From JACJXF01 sp964349045 (GTDB lineage Bacteria; Bacteroidota; Bacteroidia; Bacteroidales; GCA-2748055), in assembly GCA_964349045.1 (NCBI GenBank), contig CAYGFI010000023.1:1-41385 (forward strand): a stretch of DNA of 41,385 bases. Direction: 5' to 3'. The notes beneath the pieces were generated by a model, which had not been told where the DNA came from, made no database searches, and saw nothing but the letters and a program-made list of their open reading frames with translations. The number at the start of each line of letters is the position of its first letter. Positions within the stretch are counted from its first letter, which is position 1. The translations under genes were made by a program, and so were the position numbers. This document shows positions 41,284 through 41,385 of the stretch, piece after piece.

Positions 41284-41385
41284 TTAAAAATCACGAAATA
41301 AAAGTAAGAATAAATTCATTCCTTCCTGCAAGGAGTGATTGATTTCATAAATCGCCTCGAGCCTCAGCGGTTGCGGTGACGATCC
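41284..41385 (-). other. right edge: possible 3' end of an unidentified minus-strand gene
   Basis: The last 102 bases are open on the minus strand, reading into a TAA at 41284-41286, and would encode 33 residues (..PLRLEAIYEINHSLQEG..). The fragment is too short to identify, and another minus-strand frame is also open for its first twelve codons. It could be the end of the gene upstream of the NfeD-like protein. Confidence 0.25.

Overview
The window looks like a chromosomal segment of a Bacteroidota bacterium, probably an anaerobic or microaerobic member of the Bacteroidales/Marinilabiliales side. Four things support this. There are gldF and gldG homologues, and there is a secreted protein with a C-terminal type A type IX secretion (T9SS) sorting domain. 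Promoter-like TTTG-N19-TAnnTTTG motifs occur where classical -35/-10 boxes would be expected. There is also a yicC-gmk-nadD cluster, a four-subunit 2-oxoacid:ferredoxin oxidoreductase and a tryptophanase. No rRNA, tRNA, CRISPR, transposase or phage gene was seen.

Layout. 0.2-2.9 kb: a ferredoxin-dependent 2-oxoacid oxidoreductase operon (delta, alpha, beta, gamma), then a small exported protein. 3.7-15.4 kb is almost all on the minus strand: nadD-gmk-yicC, a MATE exporter, an exported GH97 alpha-glycosidase, tryptophanase, an exported WD40 protein, a macrodomain hydrolase and pheT. 15.8-22.7 kb is on the plus strand: surE, a small membrane protein, lpxB, a SpoIID-like exported protein, then gldF, gldG and a DUF4340-like protein. 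23.0-33.1 kb reads as an accessory block: a Nudix-fold regulator with a degenerate catalytic box, a sodium:solute symporter, a GH94 cellobiose phosphorylase, a very large T9SS-exported CotH/lamin-tail protein and a CPBP-type membrane protease. 33.3-36.1 kb: dnaN, a DnaQ-type exonuclease and a fumarylacetoacetase-family enzyme. 36.1-41.3 kb is on the minus strand: an HD hydrolase, pyruvate kinase, a CAP-domain protein, a GNAT acetyltransferase and an NfeD/ClpP-class membrane protease.

How it works together. Most genes are housekeeping: envelope biogenesis, DNA replication, NAD and nucleotide metabolism, translation. The symporter and phosphorylase make a simple, testable pathway: import of a beta-linked disaccharide, then phosphorolysis in the cytoplasm, under an adjacent ligand-sensing Nudix regulator. 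A 21-bp inverted repeat lies upstream of the regulator and a 12-bp-arm inverted repeat lies upstream of the phosphorylase.

The least expected structure is between genes. Short tandem arrays (7-9 bp units) sit repeatedly at gene ends. One octamer family (core GTCAC) occurs at three separate loci, each beside the stop codon of a minus-strand gene, and one of these has an inverted partner that could fold into a long hairpin. A heptamer array starts on the base after the symporter stop codon, another octamer runs across the stop codon of the NfeD-like gene, and a G/C-rich repeat supplies the last eleven residues of the HD-domain protein. All functional calls come from reading the sequence and from remembered family knowledge; no database search was run.
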